Source: Acanthochlamys bracteata
Lineage: Eukaryota; Streptophyta; Magnoliopsida; Pandanales; Velloziaceae
DNA: 64,000 nt
NCBI GenBank assembly: GCA_019914995.1
Contig: CM034145.1
Coordinates: forward strand, 4,347,262 to 4,411,261
Direction: 5' to 3'
Positions 1 to 12,368 of this stretch are shown piece after piece; within the stretch, counting starts at the first letter, position 1; each line of letters opens with the position of its first letter. The position numbers and the translations under genes are program-made. A model generated the notes under the pieces. That model worked only from the letters and a program-made list of their open reading frames with translations, had not been told where the DNA came from and made no database searches.

Positions 1-109
1 GGACTACTAACATAATGAAGTGAATATCAAATTGTCAATGACACCCACATCAAAAAGCAGTCTGTTTTGTAAACCTAATGAAATATTAGCTTAATTTTGC
101 AAGTTCTTT

Positions 110-760
110 TAGGAAAAATGGGCGGGTTTTCCTGTTGTGTTAATAGATTTAAAACTCGATCCGAACCAATCGGATCGGACCAGAAACCGTCAATTTAGTA
201 TTGATATTGGGCCAAATTAATATAAAATCGGATTGCACAAGCAACCCGGTAAGATCCGGATCGATCCGGCCAAGTTCCGGGTCAACTTAGTGATCCGATT
301 GAACGAGTCGACCCGATTTTAATATTTAAAAAATATATATATTGTTTATTTAAAATAGAAAAATATTTTTATTAATATTCTAAAATATGTACTTTATTGA
401 ATACTATTTCGTTACTAATTTATTTTCTTATTTTTTATATTTTATTAGAAAGTAATAAATAAATAAAATATATAGTGTAGATAATTTATTCTTTATAATG
501 CATAAACTATAAAAATTTTAGTATACGTTAAGTTTTTTTATATTGTCTTAAGTACCATAGTAATTTTAAAAATATATTCAATATTTCTCGTATATAATTA
601 TTTTTTTAATTTTTTAATAGTTACTATAAAAAATACTATATAATATATATAATTATTTTTTTATATTAATATTTATTTAATAAATTTAATTTGACTTAAT
701 GAATCGATCTGATGATTTGTTCGATTACTGAGCTTTGTTTGTGACAGAAGGTACAAAATT
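110..760. mobile_element. Degenerate hAT-like repeat
   Basis: The left part (110-310) has a terminus-like TAGGAAAAATGGGCGGG and repeated GATCCG/CCGGATC-type words, which also fill the better-defined hAT relatives at 2040, 7955 and 8867. The middle is featureless AT-rich DNA. The right end is not defined and no target duplication was found. The hAT assignment is inference from shared sequence style. Confidence 0.25.
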
Positions 761-950
761 TAATTGCGTTAACATTAAAGAATGACTGGCAGGTTCAGAA
801 TGGTCTCTCCAAAAAGTGGAAAATCCAAAAGCTCTGTAAACTGCCGGCCCAATCTCATTTTATTTCATTAAAATTCTGTAAATTTGATTCATTCCAATAA
901 AAAAAGGTATCATAAAATTAATCGATGATGTAGTTTGAATATAAAATTCG

Positions 951-1547
951 TAAGGTACGAGAAAGCGTTGACCTGAAATATAATTTGTCTATACAATCGA
1001 CTTGAACTAATTGAAATTTTTTTAAAAATACTTATACACTTCTTAAGCTACTCCTCTATCACATTATACGCTTACCTCATCACATCATGTTCACCTGTTC
1101 AAGTTGAGCTCAAGTTCAATCCGTCGTTGCTCTACCGGTTCAAAACCCTAAATTCGTCGTTGCTACATTGGCTAGACTTCTCCGACTGCTGAACGCATTT
1201 ATCGTTGTGCTACTTGCTACTCAAGTTCAATCACAGCTCCGAATCCTAAAATCTGGTTGCTAGTCGAGTTCAATCTCCTACAGCACTGTTCCGTTGCTCC
1301 TCCGGCTCTACTACTCAGCTGCTTTGTTATTCTGCTGCTCGGCGGTACCACTAATCTGCTATGTTCGGTTACTCTATTACTATTATTGATGTGCTCTGCT
1401 CGCTGCTACCACTGCTCTATCTCTCTCATGCTGCTACGTATAATTCGGCCTGCCAACGAATGTTTACTATTAGTATTATTATTGTTAGGATGTTATTGGT
1501 TTTCAATTGGTATTATTATTAGTGGCTTTATTTCCGAACTCTCTATT
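951..1547. other. No gene seen
   Basis: This is somewhat more GC-rich than its surroundings, with a CTGCT-rich stretch near 1260-1440. A 97-codon frame lies at 1257-1550, but it is low-complexity Leu/Cys-rich and resembles no family I know. Confidence 0.3.
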
Positions 1548-1740
1548 TGATTTTTTATTTTATATTTTTTAATATATATTTTATAAATATTTAGAAATTT
1601 TATTTAAAAACTTAAAAAATTAAAAAAAATTATACGTAATAAAATTTTTTATTATATATTTTTATTATTTTTAAAAAATAAAAAAATAAAATTTTTTTAT
1701 TTTAAAAAATTTTATTTTATAAATATTCTCAAACGTTTCA
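1548..1740 (+). mobile_element. AT-rich MITE copy (family A)
   Basis: Forward copy of the dispersed family described at 34929-35187. It has the shared core TTTTTTAATATATATTTTAT and the shared right end with TCTCAAACG near 1730. No clear left terminus was seen. Confidence 0.6.
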
Positions 1741-2031
1741 TTAAGAAGTATTGACTTGCTGGTATAATAATTATAATTTTGTATTTTCAAATTTTAAAAA
1801 TTTTTTAAATACTATAAAAAACTTATTAAGAAACACAAAAATTAAAATAAAATTTGAAAAGTAATAAGTATTACCAAATATACAATAAAAAACAATTGAA
1901 CTTACAGGATTTATAAACATTTGTTAATGAGTATAACTAATCAAAACATATGTAATAATATAATATCTACATAGTTAACGTTAAACATTTCAATTTTAAA
2001 TTTCCTTCCACAGTTTTTAAACATGGTTAAT

Positions 2032-2810
2032 GTTATCATCATAGTTGTCAGATCAGGTCGATTCGAAAACCGTCAATCCGAACGGTAAATCGATACAAAT
2101 TTGTAAAAATATCGTTTATGCAATCGACCCATTGCGATCCGATTTGATCTATTTGATCCGCTTCAATCCGTCCATTCGGATCAAAACGGATTAAAAAAAT
2201 TTTAAAAAATTAATTAAAATTTTTTATATTTATGATATATTTAATATAAAAATAATTATTAATAGTTCTATGTTGAAAAATAATATATAGTTTAGATTTT
2301 ACATTTAGATGTGATAATGTAAAAATATAATTGGTAATATCTTATTTGTAAATATTAATTATTAGTAATTTTTAAATCTTTATATTATAAACTATTTGGA
2401 CTAAAAAATGTATACCTAAAAAAGTTAGTTATATTTTTTTTATGATTTTATCTTTTTCTAATCTTCTAATTTATTTAAATATTTTTCATTATAAATTTTA
2501 ATTATTATTATTATTATTGGTGGTCGTAATATTTTAATTTTTGTTGTGATTATTATTACTATTTTTGTTGATAGTAATGCCATAACAAAAATATTTTAAT
2601 TTTTTACTATAATTACTGTTGCTATTATTATTAATAGTATCATTAACTGTAAATTTTTTACTGTAATCATTATTATTATTAATTAAAAATATTTTAATAT
2701 TATTAACTCGACAGTTCGTCCAGTTGACTTGATGGTTCGATCCGAGAATCGTAATCCGAACAATTTTTTGATTCGATGTCCCATTCATTACTTACAACTA
2801 TGGTTATCAT
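2032..2810. mobile_element. Non-autonomous hAT element with perfect 8-bp target duplication
   Basis: The element runs 2040-2802. It is flanked by identical 8-bp direct repeats GTTATCAT at 2032-2039 and 2803-2810, the duplication length typical of hAT elements. Its ends are inverted, CATAGTTGT at the left and ACAACTATG at the right. Just inside both ends lie GC-richer CGATCC/GATTCG-type stretches; the centre is AT-rich and has no transposase. The frame at 2534-2788 (- strand) is low-complexity Asn-rich and not a gene. The intact duplication suggests a fairly recent insertion. Confidence 0.75.
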
Positions 2811-3179
2811 CAAAGAACGCTATCGGTAGGAATAAAATTTCAAAATTAGGCGCAAGTTTGGCCTGTCACTCTCACTTAGGTGATAATTTTTTTATACTTT
2901 AAATTTTTTCTTAAAAACTATATAAATTATCATAAATAATTTATTAAAAGATATAAAAACTATATTTTAAAACAATAAATAATTGAAAAATAATGCTAGG
3001 TGCATATTTTTTTATATCATAAAATTTCATTTGTTTCAAACTCATTTTTAATATAACTTTTCTAAATTTTAAAATAATTTTTTCAACTAAAGTATTTTTT
3101 GTAATTTACTTTTGGAAAACTCAAATTTAATCTAAACTAAACACACCCGGAATGTTTCTGAGACAAACTAGTGGCAAAG

Positions 3180-3406
3180 CTTTTTTCAAAAGTTAATTGT
3201 CATTTTTTTATTTTTTATTTTTTCAATATAATTTTTATAAATTTATAGAAAATTTATTTAAAAAATTCTAAAAATAAATAAAAATATTACATTTTATTTA
3301 GTTTTTTATTTTTAAATTAAATAAAATAAAACTTATTTTTTTAAAATAAATAAAAATAATTTTTATTTTAACAAAATTTTATTTTATAAATATTTCTAAA
3401 CGCTCC
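3180..3406 (+). mobile_element. AT-rich MITE copy (family A)
   Basis: Forward copy ending in ATTTCTAAACGCTCC at about 3392-3406. The left end is weakly defined. Confidence 0.5.
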
Positions 3407-3493
3407 TATATAAAGATATCTTTTGGGTGCTGTTTTGATTTAACGTATCTTTCTAGTGTTTGATGACGGTATACACTAGTGTTTTGATTTAAG

Positions 3494-3724
3494 GTTTGGT
3501 TTAGCTTTTTAAAACTATTTTTTAATTTTATATTATTTTAAATTTTTTAATATATATTTTATAAGTATATAAAAATTTATTTAAAAATTTAAAAAATATT
3601 AAAAAATTTTACGAAATAAGATATTTTTATTATTTTCTAAAAATAAAAAAATAAAACTTATTTTTCAAAAAAAAAATAGTTTTTATTTTAAAATAATTTT
3701 ATTTTATAAGTACTTCAGACTCCC
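3494..3724 (+). mobile_element. AT-rich MITE copy (family A)
   Basis: Forward copy beginning GTTTGGTTTAGCTTTT at 3494 and ending near AAGTACTTCAGACTCCCC. It lies less than 100 bp after the previous copy, in the same orientation. Confidence 0.65.
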
Positions 3725-4448
3725 CCTGACATGTTTCTAACAATTTTTTGGTGATGCTGAGAAATGAGAATGGTTATCCAATGAGATTGTTGTCGGTGTA
3801 TGGATTTTTGAAGAGGCTTAAAATATGGGGAACAAAGAAATTTTTTTTTTTCCCACGTAGATAAAGTAAGAGATAAGATAGTTGACCTGTTTTTGTTCAA
3901 AAAATAATCCGGCGCATAAACTACAAGGAAATAGATGTTCGAGACAAAAGACATATTTATCGGTCATATAAATATAATTTTATAAATTAAATTTATTTTA
4001 ATATTTTAAATTAAGATAATATAAAATTAATTCAAATTTTTATCAAAAATTTCAATTTCAAAATTTAATTTTTTACCATTTGAAATTGCTAAAGAAAAAG
4101 AAAATGATGAATTTTTTTAATAATTTCCTTTAAAATCAAATAAATTTTAATTAAAAACTAAACAATTTTTATTTTATAATATATTATTTATTAGTATCTC
4201 TAATTAAAAAAGTTAAATATTATAAAATTGAATTTTATAAAATGAAAAAGTTAAACAAAAAAGTATCAATAAATAATGGCAAAAAGATATTTTGTCTGAT
4301 TACTTTTTAGAAGCTTGGCGTTCGGGATATGATATGCATAGATTTTGTTCCAAATTCTAAGAAAGATACTCTGAATTGCTCGAAAATGATACTATACTTA
4401 ATAATAGTGCTATTAGTTTTGCTTTGTCCACATACTTATGCGCAGAAC

Positions 4449-4904
4449 TAGAGGTAAAAAATTGAGCGGTCTCGACCGGCCCGATCTATTCGGGCCCAAT
4501 GAATTGATTAGATTAGTTTGATGAGACCTGTTTTTATTATTCAGTCCGGATTGTTTTGATACAATTATATTTTTTTAATTGATTTGATTTTATTAATTTT
4601 TTATTAAATAATTATAAATAATATTTTTTATTATTAAAAGTAATTTTTGTTTGAAGTTGATGTGATTAATTGTTAATTTGATTATATTAATAAATTAACG
4701 TTGATCGGTCAACGTTAATCATCGACGCTTAAAGTGATCAGACGAACGCGCTGCTTGACGGACAAATATATCGGTCCAATACTATTTATTGAATCAGAAC
4801 CAGTCCGGTATTACTTATTGTTTACGGAACGTGCTGATCAAATTTCGAACCATTTAATCGAAGTGCAGGTCAGTCTATTTGTTCGATCCGTATTTGCACC
4901 CCTA
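4449..4904. mobile_element. Non-autonomous hAT-like element
   Basis: The left end TAGAGGTAAAAAATTG and the right end TTTGCACCCCTA are imperfect inverted repeats. They closely match the termini of the transposase-bearing element at 8867-11747. The subterminal GACCGG/CGGTCC-type sequence is also shared. The flanking 8-mers match poorly, so the insertion is old or the ends are off by a few bases. The 62-codon frame at 4734-4922 overlaps the right end and is not considered a gene. Confidence 0.55.
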
Positions 4905-5100
4905 CATATAACTAAGATCTAACACATGATTAAAAAGTTGTAACCTTTAATAAAGTGCATGGAAAAGCTTATAAATTTGAATGAGAAAATTTTTAAGCAT
5001 TAAGAAACTTTTTTAAATCTCGTTTAAGTTTTAGTAAAAACATCAACCAGAAATCACCCTCAAGCATTGCATCGTATTTAACAACACATGCTGTGTGCAG

Positions 5101-5305
5101 TACTTATGAAATAAAATTTTTTTAAAATAAAAAATATTTTTATTTTTTTATTTTTAAAAAAATAATAAAAATAAATAATAAAAAGATTTTATTTTATAAA
5201 TTTTTTTTATACTATCTAATTTTTTTAAATATTTATAAAATATATATAAAAAATATAAAATAAAAATAAATTAAAAAATTATTTATGATAAGTAGTGCCA
5301 AACAG
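5101..5305 (-). mobile_element. AT-rich MITE copy (family A), reverse
   Basis: Reverse copy. It begins TACTTATGAAATAAAATT, the complement of the family right end, and finishes with AAGTAGTGCCAAACAG. Confidence 0.6.
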
Positions 5306-5780
5306 TCACTAGCAAGTTAGTTGAGCCTAAAACCTTTGTAAAACATAATTGATAAATAGCAAACTGCAATTTCTATTAGGTCAGTACAATTCCTGTAGAG
5401 TTAACAGTTGTCCTTAGTCTAGTTTGGGTCACTTGGGTATTACTTAAAATAATAAAAAACTTCTAACAAATTATTTTAAAATTATATTTATTTTATATTA
5501 AAAATAATGTATGTTATATAATTTACCAGTATTTTTTAATTCAAAAAAAATTAAATTATAAAAGCTTAAAAATAATAAAAATTAGTGATGAAAAAAAATC
5601 TTGCTCTATTCTAACTTTTATTTTATTTTATAATAAATCTTCAGATATTCTATATATTTTTTTAATTTTAATATAAAAATTACATTTATTAAAATAATAA
5701 TATTCATTATTACTTATATATTTATTTTTAAAAATAATTAAAATACTTTTGTTTAAACGCACGTTCAAACATTATTAGAG

Positions 5781-5990
5781 GCTGTTTGATTTAGCTTACC
5801 GTAATTTTTAAAATTTTATTCTATATGTTTTAATATATATTAATAATTATTTAAAAAATTTATTAAAAATTAAAAAAAAGGTTTTAAATAGTAAAATTTT
5901 TTATTTATATTTTTATTTTTATGAAAGTAAAAAAATAGAAATATATTTTATTTTAAAAAAAATTTATTTCAAAAACAATCAAAAACTCTC
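5781..5990 (+). mobile_element. AT-rich MITE copy (family A)
   Basis: Forward copy starting GCTGTTTGATTTAGCTTA and ending CAATCAAAAACTCTC. Confidence 0.6.
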
Positions 5991-6268
5991 TTAACAGGAA
6001 ACGTAAGTACCCAACAACGCAAAACGATATTTAAACGTAATTGTTTAATTTATGTAAAAACTTTACAAAACAGATCTTAAAAGTAAATAAAAAAATTAGG
6101 CAACTAAGATTAGAGCTTGCGAGTTTATATAACCATACAAGAAAAGACTATCATACCTTAATGCATAATCATCTAACATTTTTTGTTAAATTCATGATGT
6201 GAAAACAGCTCTGAAAGTTTACGTTACATTCAGAATACACAAAAATTTAAAACTACATTACATATACA

Positions 6269-6498
6269 GGAACTATTTGATTTAGCTTATCAAAAAAGAA
6301 TTTTTTAATTATATTTTTTAAAATATATTTTATAAATATTTAAAAATTTTATTTAAAAATTTATTTAAAAAATTCTATATAGTAAATTTTTTTTTATTTT
6401 TATATTTTTAAAATAAAATTAAAATTCATTTCTAAAAAAATAAAAATATATATTATTTTAAAAAATTTCTATTTTATAAATACTTTCGTACGCTCCCC
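6269..6498 (+). mobile_element. AT-rich MITE copy (family A)
   Basis: Forward copy with left end ACTATTTGATTTAGCTTA and right end AATACTTTCGTACGCTCC. Confidence 0.6.
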
Positions 6499-6559
6499 GG
6501 CGAGCTGCTCCAACATTCCTGTAAAGCCCATTTTAGATGGTACATGCACAACAACAAGT

Positions 6560-7370
6560 CAGAAGATGAATCAACAATCCCTTTTCCAAATGTTTGGATT
6601 TATAGTTAAAAATATAAGAGTAAAAAAATAAATAAAAATAAAAATAAACAAATAAATAGAAAATAATAATTATTTAATTTTATAATACTTGAATATATAA
6701 TATAAATAATAAATTAATTATATTTGAATAAATAAATTAATAATAAAGTAGTTATTTATAAAAAAATTAGATACTTTGTTATTTATATTAATTTTACTTT
6801 AATATAATTTAAACCAAATTTATTAATATAAATTTAGATTAATTTTCTATATTAACTTAACTTTAAATTAATATTAGATATAATTTAATAAAATTAAATC
6901 AGTTCTTAAATATAAAAATATTTAATCATATAACTTAATTATGTATTCTATCAATTAAAATTAAATTAAATACAAAATATAATTATTAAAATAAAACATA
7001 ACACATATTAATTTTTAAATTAAGTGAAATATTAAATTAAATTAGAATTAAATAAATATAAGTAAGATATAAACATTATTTTAATCATATAATATTACAT
7101 TAAAAATAAATTTAAATACAAAAAATTAAAAATAATATTTTTCATTAAAAAATTAAAACAAATTTTATTCACTAAATTAATATATATTCATACTTAACTA
7201 CCGTATATATGAATAGAAATGAGAATTTTTTTAAGTCTCTTGCATTAATGAAGTAGAATCAAATATAATTCAGATAGAAAAAGAGATCACCTTTTTCTCA
7301 TTCCCTACCTCTGTACATCATCTAAGCAATGCAATTCACAATACCACTAGTGCAAGGTTCGGACCGAGCC
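6560..7370. other. Very AT-rich spacer, no gene seen
   Basis: Almost pure A/T between 6600 and 7230 with no open frame of note, no TIRs and no tandem period visible by eye. Confidence 0.5.
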
Positions 7371-7580
7371 GTTTGAGAAAGTTTTTTTTTAAAACTTATT
7401 TTCATTTTTTAATATATTTTTATAATATTTTAAAAAATTATTTTAAATTTAAAAAATATAAAATTTTATATAATAAATATTTTTATATTTTGAAATAAAA
7501 ATAAAACTTATTTTTATAACATATAAATATTTTTTAATTTAAAAAAAAATTATTTTAAAAATACTTTGAAACGTTTTTAG
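7371..7580 (+). mobile_element. AT-rich MITE copy (family A)
   Basis: Forward copy. The left end contains GTTTGAGAAAG and the right end ATACTTTGAAACG. It abuts the PPR fragment region. Confidence 0.5.
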
Positions 7581-7705
7581 ATTGGACCTTCCGCCGCCCT
7601 TCAACCCTTCAACACGTGTAGCCGAGTCACCCACGTGATGGCTAGACCCTGCTAACAATTTCAACAAGGACGAATATGTCAATCTCTGTACCTGTTCTGC
7701 CAGTT

Positions 7706-7861
7706 CTACAAATTTGATGTACATAATTTTCCACACCTACCAAACCTAGCTATCATCACATTCCTAGACTCAGTATTACGTTCAGGCATCCTTTCCAAAA
7801 GTTCCTCGGCAGAATCAGTGTCGCCGCACTTCATGTACCCATTGATCATATAGCGTTCCAA
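7706..7861 (-). pseudogene. PPR protein gene fragment
   Basis: Read on the minus strand from 7861, the frame contains MINGYMKCGD, then SAEELLERMPERN, then NVMIARFGRCG, and stops at 7706-7708. This is the signature of plant PLS/E-type pentatricopeptide repeats, which bind organelle RNA: a helix ending in (Y/M)xKCGD, then A-x-x-L-x-x-M-P-x-R, then x-N-x-MI. Only about one and a half repeats remain. There is no start codon context, no upstream repeats and no intact downstream E domain. A tryptophan usual in the SWNVMI motif is arginine here. It is a broken host-gene fragment, perhaps moved by a transposon. Confidence 0.65.
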
Positions 7862-7946
7862 GCAACGTGATACGACAGCAGCTCAAAATAGTGGCAGCAA
7901 TTCACGTTCAAAGAGGGACCAAAAAAGAAAGCTGCTTACAAATCTG

Positions 7947-8489
7947 ATCTAGGCTAGATGTGACAGTATAAATTCGTGAATCAGTTTCGGATAAATTTAT
8001 ATAATAATTGGATCAAAAAAATTCAACCCTAATTTGACCATTTATTTATATAGATCAAAATTGTCAATTCTAATTCAATTTATTTATAACCGGATCAAAT
8101 TCGGATTGACCCATTTAATAATAAATTATTAAATAAAAATTATAAATATTAATTTTTAATAATAATATATCAAAATTATTAATTATGATGTATTTAAAAA
8201 GAAAAAATATTAATCTTGACAAATTTATAAATTAAATAAAAATTAATTAAAATTAAGATAAATTAAAAATATATATATACAAATTAAATTCAAATTTTTT
8301 TTCTAATTTTTAAGTAATATATACTATATAAATAGTTAAACGGGTCATTTTCGGGTCGACCCGATTCGAACCCGTTTAAAATTTTGGATCGATCCGAAAT
8401 TGACTCAAATCCGTTTAAAGCTTGATCCGAACCCGACCTTTTCGGGTCGATTTCGAGTCGGGTTGATTTTTGCCACCCCTAATCTAGGC
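7947..8489. mobile_element. Non-autonomous hAT element with perfect 8-bp target duplication
   Basis: The element occupies 7955-8481. It lies between identical 8-bp repeats ATCTAGGC at 7947-7954 and 8482-8489. The left end is TAGATGTGACAG; the right end is GCCACCCCTA, whose complement TAGGGGTGGC is a common hAT-type terminus. The right 150 bp is rich in CGGGTC/GACCCG words. There is no coding capacity. Confidence 0.75.
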
Positions 8490-8858
8490 TGCCAAATCTA
8501 TGAGTTCATTCAAAAAAAGAATTGCTCGTCAATAAGGCACCTTAGAATTATAGTTTGTCGTGATTTTATAGTCTGGCATGACTCTATTAAGAATCCTAGT
8601 AGAAATAGGTGTTACTAGTTATTTACAATTATTCTCATAAGAAGATATTATCATAGTTTAGCCTATAAATAAGTGTATCTAAATTAGAAGAAGGCAGGAT
8701 ACATAATATAAATTCGGATTGTTTTCTTATTTCCATCTCAGTTTTATCATGCTCTGTACGTCTCAGCTTTGTTCTATCTTTTTTTTTTGCTTGTTCACTT
8801 GCAACACATATCACAACAACAATCACTCTGTCCAGTATTTTATATAACCATATAAGAA

Positions 8859-11755
8859 GAGACTATTAGAGATGAAAAAATTGGTCGGGTCAAACGGGCC
8901 GGCTCAGTTTTAGGCCAGCCCGGTCTGGTGAACTGTGGTAGGATGGAGCCGGCGCGGTCCGATTCGATGGGCAGGACGGGCTAACTTTGCTGGCCCGCTC
9001 GTTCGGTACTGTGTAGTTGATCGGTCAATATTGATCAATGATCATATAAAAAAAAATTAAATTCTGTCATACTGACGTCAGTATTACGTCATGTTGCGTC
9101 AGCATGACCGTTGGAGTGGCGTTGCTTGCAACGTTAAATTTTTTTTTTTTTTAATTTCAACTTTTCACCTATAAATTACATCATATTTTCATTCATTTTT
9201 CACACAACTTTCTCAATTCTCATTTTTATTCTACTCAATCTTACACAAAATTATAAAAATAATTTTTTCTTATTATTAAAATTTACATTTCAATAATTCT
9301 CAAAACTTTTAGTTGTTATTTCAAATGGATCCAAATTTTCACGCCATTAATTTTGATATGGATGACTATGGCATGGACGATCAAAATTTGAAAGAAATAG
9401 ATGCTGCCCGTATGGAGAAAGCAGATGATGTTTCTCTAATACAAAGAAAAAGTTTTCATCAAGGATGTAACGAAAATTCTCCAATTTTAAGTGTTGGAAG
9501 TAGTTCGGCTTCAGGATCGACATCAACAATAACAAAACATTCAAAAGTCACAACCTCTGAAGCCTGGAACTATTTCACTGCCGAATATACAGTGCTAAAT
9601 GATGGTACTAAATCAAAAATGGTGAAATATAAGTTTTACAAAAAACTTTTAACTGCAAATCCTAATGCAGGAACCCGATATTTAATAGCATATGGTAAAA
9701 AATATGCTTCCAAAAAAGAAATCAGAAGGTAATCTTCACAAACTCAACTTCAATTCAACACGGATGGTTCGGTAAGTAATTGGTCTTATGATTCTAATAT
9801 AGTCAGAGAATCTCTTACCCGTATAATTTGTGCTATGGATTTATTTATCAATTTTGTTGAGTCATCTTTTTATGAAGAACATATTAAAAGAGCATATTGT
9901 CCGCAATTTCAAAAAGTTAGTAGAACAACTATTAGAAGTGATATTATTACTTATTACAATAAATGCGCACTATATTAAAATCTGAATTAATTTCATGAAA
10001 TTTTTCTATTGCATTAACATCTGATATTTGGAGTGGTAGAGCTAAACAAGATTATTTAAGTGTTGTTGCACATTATTTAGATTCACAATTGATTATGCAA
10101 AAAAGAATTATTGGTTTTAAACTTATTGATTTCATATATGATGTTAAAAATATTTCTGATCGCATTATAAGTGTAGTTAAAGAATGGGGCATAAGCAACC
10201 GTATTGTTTTCATCACCCTAAATAATGCTTTAGCAAATACCAAAGCAATTAGATTTCTTGAGATGGAGCTAAACTCATACATGGGAGAAATTTTACTACA
10301 TCAATATTGTGCTTGCTATATTATCAACTTGATTGTACAATCAGGTATGCAGCTGGTAAGTACACAGATTCATGATATTCAGGTTGCTGTTTTTTAGATT
10401 ACTAGTTCAAATCAACGTTTAGCTGAATTTAAGAAATATTACATAGCAGAACATCTAAGGCCCCGAAAGTTCAACCTTGATATGCTAGTAAGATGGAATT
10501 CTATTTATTTAATGTTGGAAAGTACTTTAGATTATAAAAAATGTGTTTATGATTTTTTATAATACAAGAAATGGTAACAATATATTTACTAAAATTCATT
10601 GGATTATTGCTGAAAAACTTGTAGAATTTTTAGAAACTTTTTATGATGCTACTGTTTTATTATCTGGTGTTTACTATCATACTTCTCCATTAGTTTTACA
10701 TTCAATTCTTAATATAGCTATCATACTATATTCATATGTAACTGATAAATTATTTGGTCCTATAGTTATAATAATGAATAGAAAATTAAAAAATATTAAT
10801 ATGATATTCCTCTTTTATATTGTTTTGTATTTATGTTAGATCCTAGATTTAAATTTGTGTATTTTACTAATACTCTTACATATATTGGTATGTATTTAGA
10901 TATTTTCGATATTTAATTGTAAATAACTAACGCTCGTAACAAGCTGTACGAAGTTTATGATATTTATGAAGTTAGATTTGGTAATTTACGAAATCAACAA
11001 CAGTAAGCGGCATCGGCACAAACTCATCAAAGTAAGAAGAAAAAAACGATCAATTGGTTTTTGATCTCCATCAAGTCTGGCTCAACTTCAACACCATCTT
11101 AAACTTCAAGCAGCATGCAATCTTCTTCTGACTTGAACAAATATTTTGAAAGAGATACTGCATTGTAGAAGGCGATGAAAATCCAAAAAATTTTAATATT
11201 TTGAATTGGCGGAAGACACATTCAACAAGATATCCAGTACTCTCTCAACTAGCACGTGATATTTTAACTATTCCTATTTCAATGATATTTTTAGAATCGG
11301 CATTTAGTACAGCCGAAAGGATAATTGAAGAACGCAGAACACAACCTACTAGTGAGATGTTGAAGTGCTAACTTGTTTGAAAGACTGGAAACTTGTGGTC
11401 AAAAAAATGCAACATACAACTCACAATGAAGACCTGATTGAACAATTTTCTGAATTATTTTTAAATAAAAATATTCCAAATACAAGTTCAAATGTATAAT
11501 TATATACATCTTACAAATTGTAATAATATTTTTAGTTATTTTTTAAATTTTTTATATTTAGTAATAATTTTTAAAGTTATTTTCATTTTTATATTTAATA
11601 ATATTTTTAAATATTATTTAAAATTTATTATTTAAAAAATAAATAAATAATATGCCGGCAGGCCAGGCCGGGTCTAAAAATTTACACCCGGGGCTGGCCC
11701 GGCTTTCTTATTTGGCCCGATTCGGCCCGCCTATTTTTGCACCTATAGAGATTAT
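8859..11755 (+). mobile_element. hAT element with decayed transposase
   Basis: The element spans 8867-11747 (about 2.9 kb). Its flanks GAGACTAT (8859-8866) and GAGATTAT (11748-11755) form an 8-bp duplication with one difference. The ends TAGAGATGAAAAA and TTTTTGCACCTATA are imperfect inverted repeats, with GGCC/CCGG-rich subterminal DNA on both sides. Inside lies one broken transposase gene. A related sequence at 6124-6178 appears to be the same locus type without the insertion. It is dead as an autonomous element, but its ends match the short hAT relatives nearby, so it belongs to the family that could have mobilised them. Confidence 0.8.
9325..11500 (+). pseudogene. hAT (RICESLEEPER/DAYSLEEPER-like) transposase, broken
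   Basis: The first frame opens at ATG 9325 and runs to a stop at 9730-9732. It includes a Ser/Thr-rich N-terminus, then a BED-finger-like segment (SEAWNYFTAEYT, KFYKKLL, AGTRYL) in which the expected zinc-binding Cys/His positions are mostly Tyr or Phe, so the finger is probably dead. Downstream to about 11160 the hAT core is recognisable only in pieces, for example LDMLVRWNSIYLML near 10480, with many stops and frame changes. The C-terminal dimerisation region is clear at about 11185-11375: NWRKTHSTRYPVLSQLARD, then ESAFSTAERIIEERRT. Family knowledge: this transposase cuts and pastes elements with 8-bp duplications. Confidence 0.85.
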
Positions 11756-11778
11756 CATATTCTATTACTTAATACATA

Positions 11779-11933
11779 GGGCGTGTTTACATATCCCTCT
11801 AAATTTATTTTTAAACTTATTTATAATATAAAATAATTATAAAATATTATTTTTTATTATATATTTTTAATTTTTAATTTTATTTTTAAACTCATTTTCA
11901 AAAAAGTGAGTTTATCTTATAGTAAACACGCCC
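11779..11933. mobile_element. Short MITE with perfect 12-bp terminal inverted repeats
   Basis: The element is 155 bp, beginning GGGCGTGTTTAC and ending GTAAACACGCCC, which are perfect complements. ATA lies directly on each side and may be a 3-bp target duplication. The related empty site near 6165 lacks it. The interior is AT-rich. A PIF/Harbinger-like origin fits GG-initial ends and a 3-bp duplication, but the target is not the usual TWA. Confidence 0.75.
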
Positions 11934-12368
11934 ATAATATCATCTAACAGTAATGTCTCTTCTGAAAAGCAAGGCATGCACAAAATAACCACTCTAGAGC
12001 GTTTCTTTCTCCATTTATATTTTTGCAACATAACACAAAGTGAGAAAAAGGAGACACCTCATGAAGCACAAAGGGGCTATGCCATGTTAATTGACTCTGG
12101 CAGAAAATTTCAAAAAGAACTTAGTAACAGCAACCTCAGTAGTTTGTAAACTATGAAATTTGTAATCATACGAGGATCTTCACCAGTTTCAAGTTAAGAA
12201 AGTGCGGACAGGTGGATACACTTATTGATTCTATCGAAAGAAGTTTCAGTACCCAATGCAGAAGCTATAGCTAAATTAGGATAAATAGTAATGACACTAC
12301 CTTCTTGTAAAGCTAAACAATGTGTCAAGTAGATAAATGGTTCACGCAACTATGTACACAAATGCAAG

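Noticed and set aside
1257-1550. 97-codon Leu/Cys-rich frame
   Set aside because: Low complexity, no homology I recognise, no splice or promoter support, and it runs into a MITE.
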